This document shows positions 61,563-64,000 of a DNA stretch of 64,000 nucleotides, piece after piece (positions within the stretch are counted from its first letter, which is position 1; each line of letters begins with the position of its first letter). The notes beneath the pieces are model-generated. The model saw only the letters and a list, made by a program, of their open reading frames with translations. It made no database searches and was not told the DNA's origin. The stretch is from Maylandia zebra (lineage: Eukaryota; Chordata; Actinopteri; Cichliformes; Cichlidae): the NCBI RefSeq assembly GCF_041146795.1, contig NC_135172.1:14529623-14593622 (forward strand). Direction: 5' to 3'. A program made the position numbers and the translations under genes.

Positions 61563-62020
61563 GGCTACGTCCACACTCATGAGTTTTCATTTGAAAACGC
61601 ATCGCTTCCTCAAGGAAAAACGCAGCGTTTTGAAAACGGAGCTGCCCAGTCGCAGTGTGGACACTCGAAAACGCAGACTTTCTAAAACGATGACGCATTT
61701 TAGTCATGTGATGCAGTCATGTGACCAATTAAACAAAGATAGCGGAGGGCATTATACAGCAGTTGTTTTTATTGCTCTCAATTTTGAAAGCCCTAAACAA
61801 AATATTATTATCAGTTTGTACATGCTCCTGATAGCTTTCCTTCAAATTCTTTAATTCTCACTTGCTTTTGCGCATGCGCAGGACTGAAACGTAAGTGCTC
61901 TGGGCTGTTTCAGTGGGGACGCAGAACTCTGTGAAAACGACTCAAAACGCTAGTGTGGACGCGGAGCGTTTTCAGACGAAAAAGCCGTTTTCAAATCTAT
62001 CCGGGCTAGTGTGGACGTAG
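61563..62020. mobile_element. MITE with TACGTCCACACT ends, nested in Tc1 relic
   Basis: Left arm TACGTCCACACT (61566-61577) and right arm AGTGTGGACGTA (62008-62019) are exact reverse complements. Subterminal 'gaaaacgc' and 'gcgttttc' motifs recur through the arms. The flanks tgataaag (61556-61563) and agacaaag (62019-62026) match at six of eight, a possible decayed 8-bp duplication. Non-coding. Confidence 0.8.
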
Positions 62021-62035
62021 ACAAAGTTTGGCACC

Positions 62036-62160
62036 ACAATCACAATCAGAATACTTTATTAATCCCGAAGGAAATTATGGGTTACAGCAGGCAGCACACT
62101 GCTGATAGGAAAAAACAATGAAAATACATAACATGAGGTGAGAGGAGGAGAAATAAACTC
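62036..62160 (-). repeat. LINE (L2-type) 3' tail, minus strand
   Basis: 'caatcagaatactttattaatcccgaaggaaatta' is the reverse complement of the tail found at 29826-29877. Only the 3' end and a short part of the UTR are present. It lies inside the Tc1 relic at 61180-62945. Confidence 0.75.
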
Positions 62161-62949
62161 CACTCAGACTGAGCTCCTAATGGCAGAACAGTTTGAGAAC
62201 AGAAAAAATGACTCTTCCTTGAGCTGGCCACCCAGCCAATCTGAGCTATTGGGGTAGAAGGACTGTAGTTAGGGGGTAATCAAGAACTCGATGGTCAAAG
62301 AGTGACTCTAGCCTGAATGCAAGGTGTCATGTCTGGAGGAAACCAGGCACCGCTCATCACCTGGCCAATACCATCCCTACAGTGAAGCATGGTGGGGGCA
62401 GCATCATTTTGTGGGGGTGCTTTTTGACAGCAGGAACTGGGAGACAAGTCGAGGTGGACATAGACAGAGACATCCTTGATGATAACCTGCTCCAGATCTT
62501 GCTAGATCTCAGACTGGGTCAGAGGTTCAGTTTCTAATAGGAGAACAACCCTAAGCACACAGCCAAGATAGCAAAGAAGTGGCTTCAGGACCACTTTGTG
62601 AGTGGCCCAGCTAGAGTCCAGACTTGAACCTGACTGAACATCTCTGGAGAGGTCTGAAAATGTCTGTGCCTCAGTGCTCCCCATCCAACCTGATAGAGCT
62701 TGAGAGGTTCTGGAGAGAGGAGTGGGAGAAAAATCCCAAAAATAGGTGTGGCAGGCTTGTAGCATCAGACTCAAGAAGACCTGGGTCTTTAATTGTTACC
62801 AAAGGCACCTCAGCAAAATATTGACTGAAGGCTGTGAATACTTTTGTACATGGAAGATTTTTGTTTTGTTTTTTGTTTATAATTTTTTCCTTTTGTCATT
62901 ACGGGGTATTGTGCGGTTCCATTTTGAAATAAAGCTGCAACTTGACAAA

Positions 62950-63725
62950 AAACAAAAAACAAACAAATGAAGTGCTGTGAATGCTCCTGTATGCACTCTG
63001 CAGAGAACCTGGTGTTTTTGCTCTTTCACCCTTCTGTGAACTCCATCCCTTGTCCTTGTCCGGTACATACCAACAGCGTCATAGGAAGAACACAGGCCTC
63101 TTTTATCTGTTGGCTACAGGCTATTAGTCTTTCCACCCTCATTTCACCAGGCAGTTTCTGGAGAAAAAAAAAAGCTGACACAAACAGCCGGGGGGTGTAG
63201 TTACAAGAAAAAAGATGGAGGAGAGTAAGGGTGATATGTGGGTAGATGCATCTGCATGGAAGGGGAGGTGATTGAGAATGGTGGTGCAGAACAGACAAAC
63301 TGTGCAAGCGTAATACCCTGTGGCACCACAAGATTAATTTTTCACTTTAGATTTTCTGGTACATGCTGACACGTCAATGAGTCCCGGTCCATTTCATGGG
63401 GATAAGAGTTGCATGATGAGCAGATCACATCAGCTCCCTCCGAGCGTCTGTGAACCATCAATCCCTGGCCTTTGCAGTGACATGCTAAGCTTTGGGCAAA
63501 AAGTGGCAGGAGCCTGAGGAGGTGGATCTGTTTGTGTGGATGGTCAGATTACTAATGATAAATGGACAAGTGCCCATTCATACATTTGTTTGTGTGTGCA
63601 TGTCTGTATGGAAGGCGTGCTTTAAGGTAGTAGTAAGATTAGATTTAAGGTTACACTAAGGCTTGGGGGTAAGTTTAGGCAAGTAAGTCGATGTAATGTC
63701 TGTGAAATCCCACATACACAACTCT
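62950..63725. other. Non-coding stretch, no gene recognised
   Basis: No conserved coding frame or repeat recognised. Confidence 0.5.

Positions 63726-63726
<1 letters not shown>

Positions 63727-63790
<64 letters not shown>
63727..63790. repeat. (TG)n microsatellite
   Basis: About 30 uninterrupted TG units. Uninterrupted runs of this length are usually highly variable between individuals. Confidence 0.97.
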
Positions 63791-64000
63791 GAACATGGAG
63801 GCTAGAAAAAGGTAAACATGCATTTATATCAAGTACTCAGGGGTGGTGCGCTGCAGAAAGAGGCTACAGCACCATCTTGTGGCGTTCTTCCACGCTTGAA
63901 TTTGTCCTCACATGTGAGCAGCAGCTCAAAAAAATAATAACAAAATGGAAAAAAAATAAGCTGCCTTGTGTGCTGGAATAGTGCCCGGTTATGTTTTTAT
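63791..64000. other. Window end, nothing recognised
   Basis: A-rich, non-coding; no feature identified before the window edge. Confidence 0.5.

Larger units (their letters stand above)
61180..62945 (+). pseudogene. Tc1-like transposon relic, split by two insertions
   Basis: The left end (aaattctacgcgcaataact...caaagtgaaaaagg, 61182-61222) pairs with the right end (gtcattacggggtattgtgc, about 62898-62917) as a degenerate terminal inverted repeat. Typical internal marks follow: 'cttgtctatataaggtccca' near 61428, 'agacctcagagacaggattg' at the transposase start, 'gcatggtgggggcagcatcat' near 62388 and 'ccagacttgaacctgactga' near 62618 (the DLNPIE block, altered). The N-terminal part is broken by a MITE (61563-62020) and a LINE tail (62036-62160). 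Frameshifts exclude activity. Confidence 0.85.

Overview
The window looks like a piece of a teleost fish nuclear genome, possibly a cichlid or another percomorph; I infer this from the repeat types and cannot prove the species. The DNA is AT-rich, gene-poor and full of fish-type repeats: several Tc1/mariner relics, hAT elements with 8-bp target duplications, tRNA-derived SINEs, LINE fragments of several kinds and one young Ty3/gypsy retrotransposon. There are no operons, no bacterial-style gene packing and no CRISPR array.

Only one host protein gene can be supported. It is a two-exon, minus-strand rhodopsin-class (class A) peptide-type GPCR at 35659-39516. Consensus splice sites join the two reading frames into one 622-residue protein with seven membrane segments. 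Its 2-kb intron carries a SINE and a hAT MITE. I could not assign it to a named receptor.

Layout. 1-1.7 kb: AT-rich, no gene. 1.7-7.2 kb: a nested GC-rich repeat island. A 3.5-kb hAT element (2031-5531, 8-bp duplication) sits inside copy A of a GC-rich repeat. The hAT element itself carries an inverted, separately inserted copy B of the same repeat (2878-4978, 16-bp duplication, poly(A) tail on the minus strand). Copies A and B form a large inverted repeat. 7.2-13.6 kb: mostly unrecognised, with two degraded Tc1 relics. 13685-19071: a nearly intact Ty3/gypsy element on the minus strand. Its two LTRs differ at two positions over the aligned ~745 bp and it is flanked by CATAG, so it is recent. 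However, the end of pol and the start of the 3' LTR are deleted, and the integrase is short by four residues between two catalytic acids. 19-35 kb: a local duplication, a long GT array, a Tc1 relic, LINE tails, a hAT MITE inside a LINE fragment, and inverted-repeat elements. 35.6-39.5 kb: the GPCR gene. 41.6-46.7 kb: a Tc1-like relic with a hAT MITE inside it, a SINE and two further hAT elements. 48.2-49.4, 53.3-53.8 and 56.4-57.2 kb: minus-strand LINE reverse-transcriptase relics. 52.8-53.3 kb: a perfect hairpin and another hAT-like MITE. 61.2-62.9 kb: a Tc1 relic split by a MITE and a LINE tail. 63.7 kb: a TG microsatellite.

The biology here is mainly transposon layering around one receptor gene. 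The least familiar object is the GC-rich repeat at 1.7-7.2 kb, which I cannot assign to a known class.
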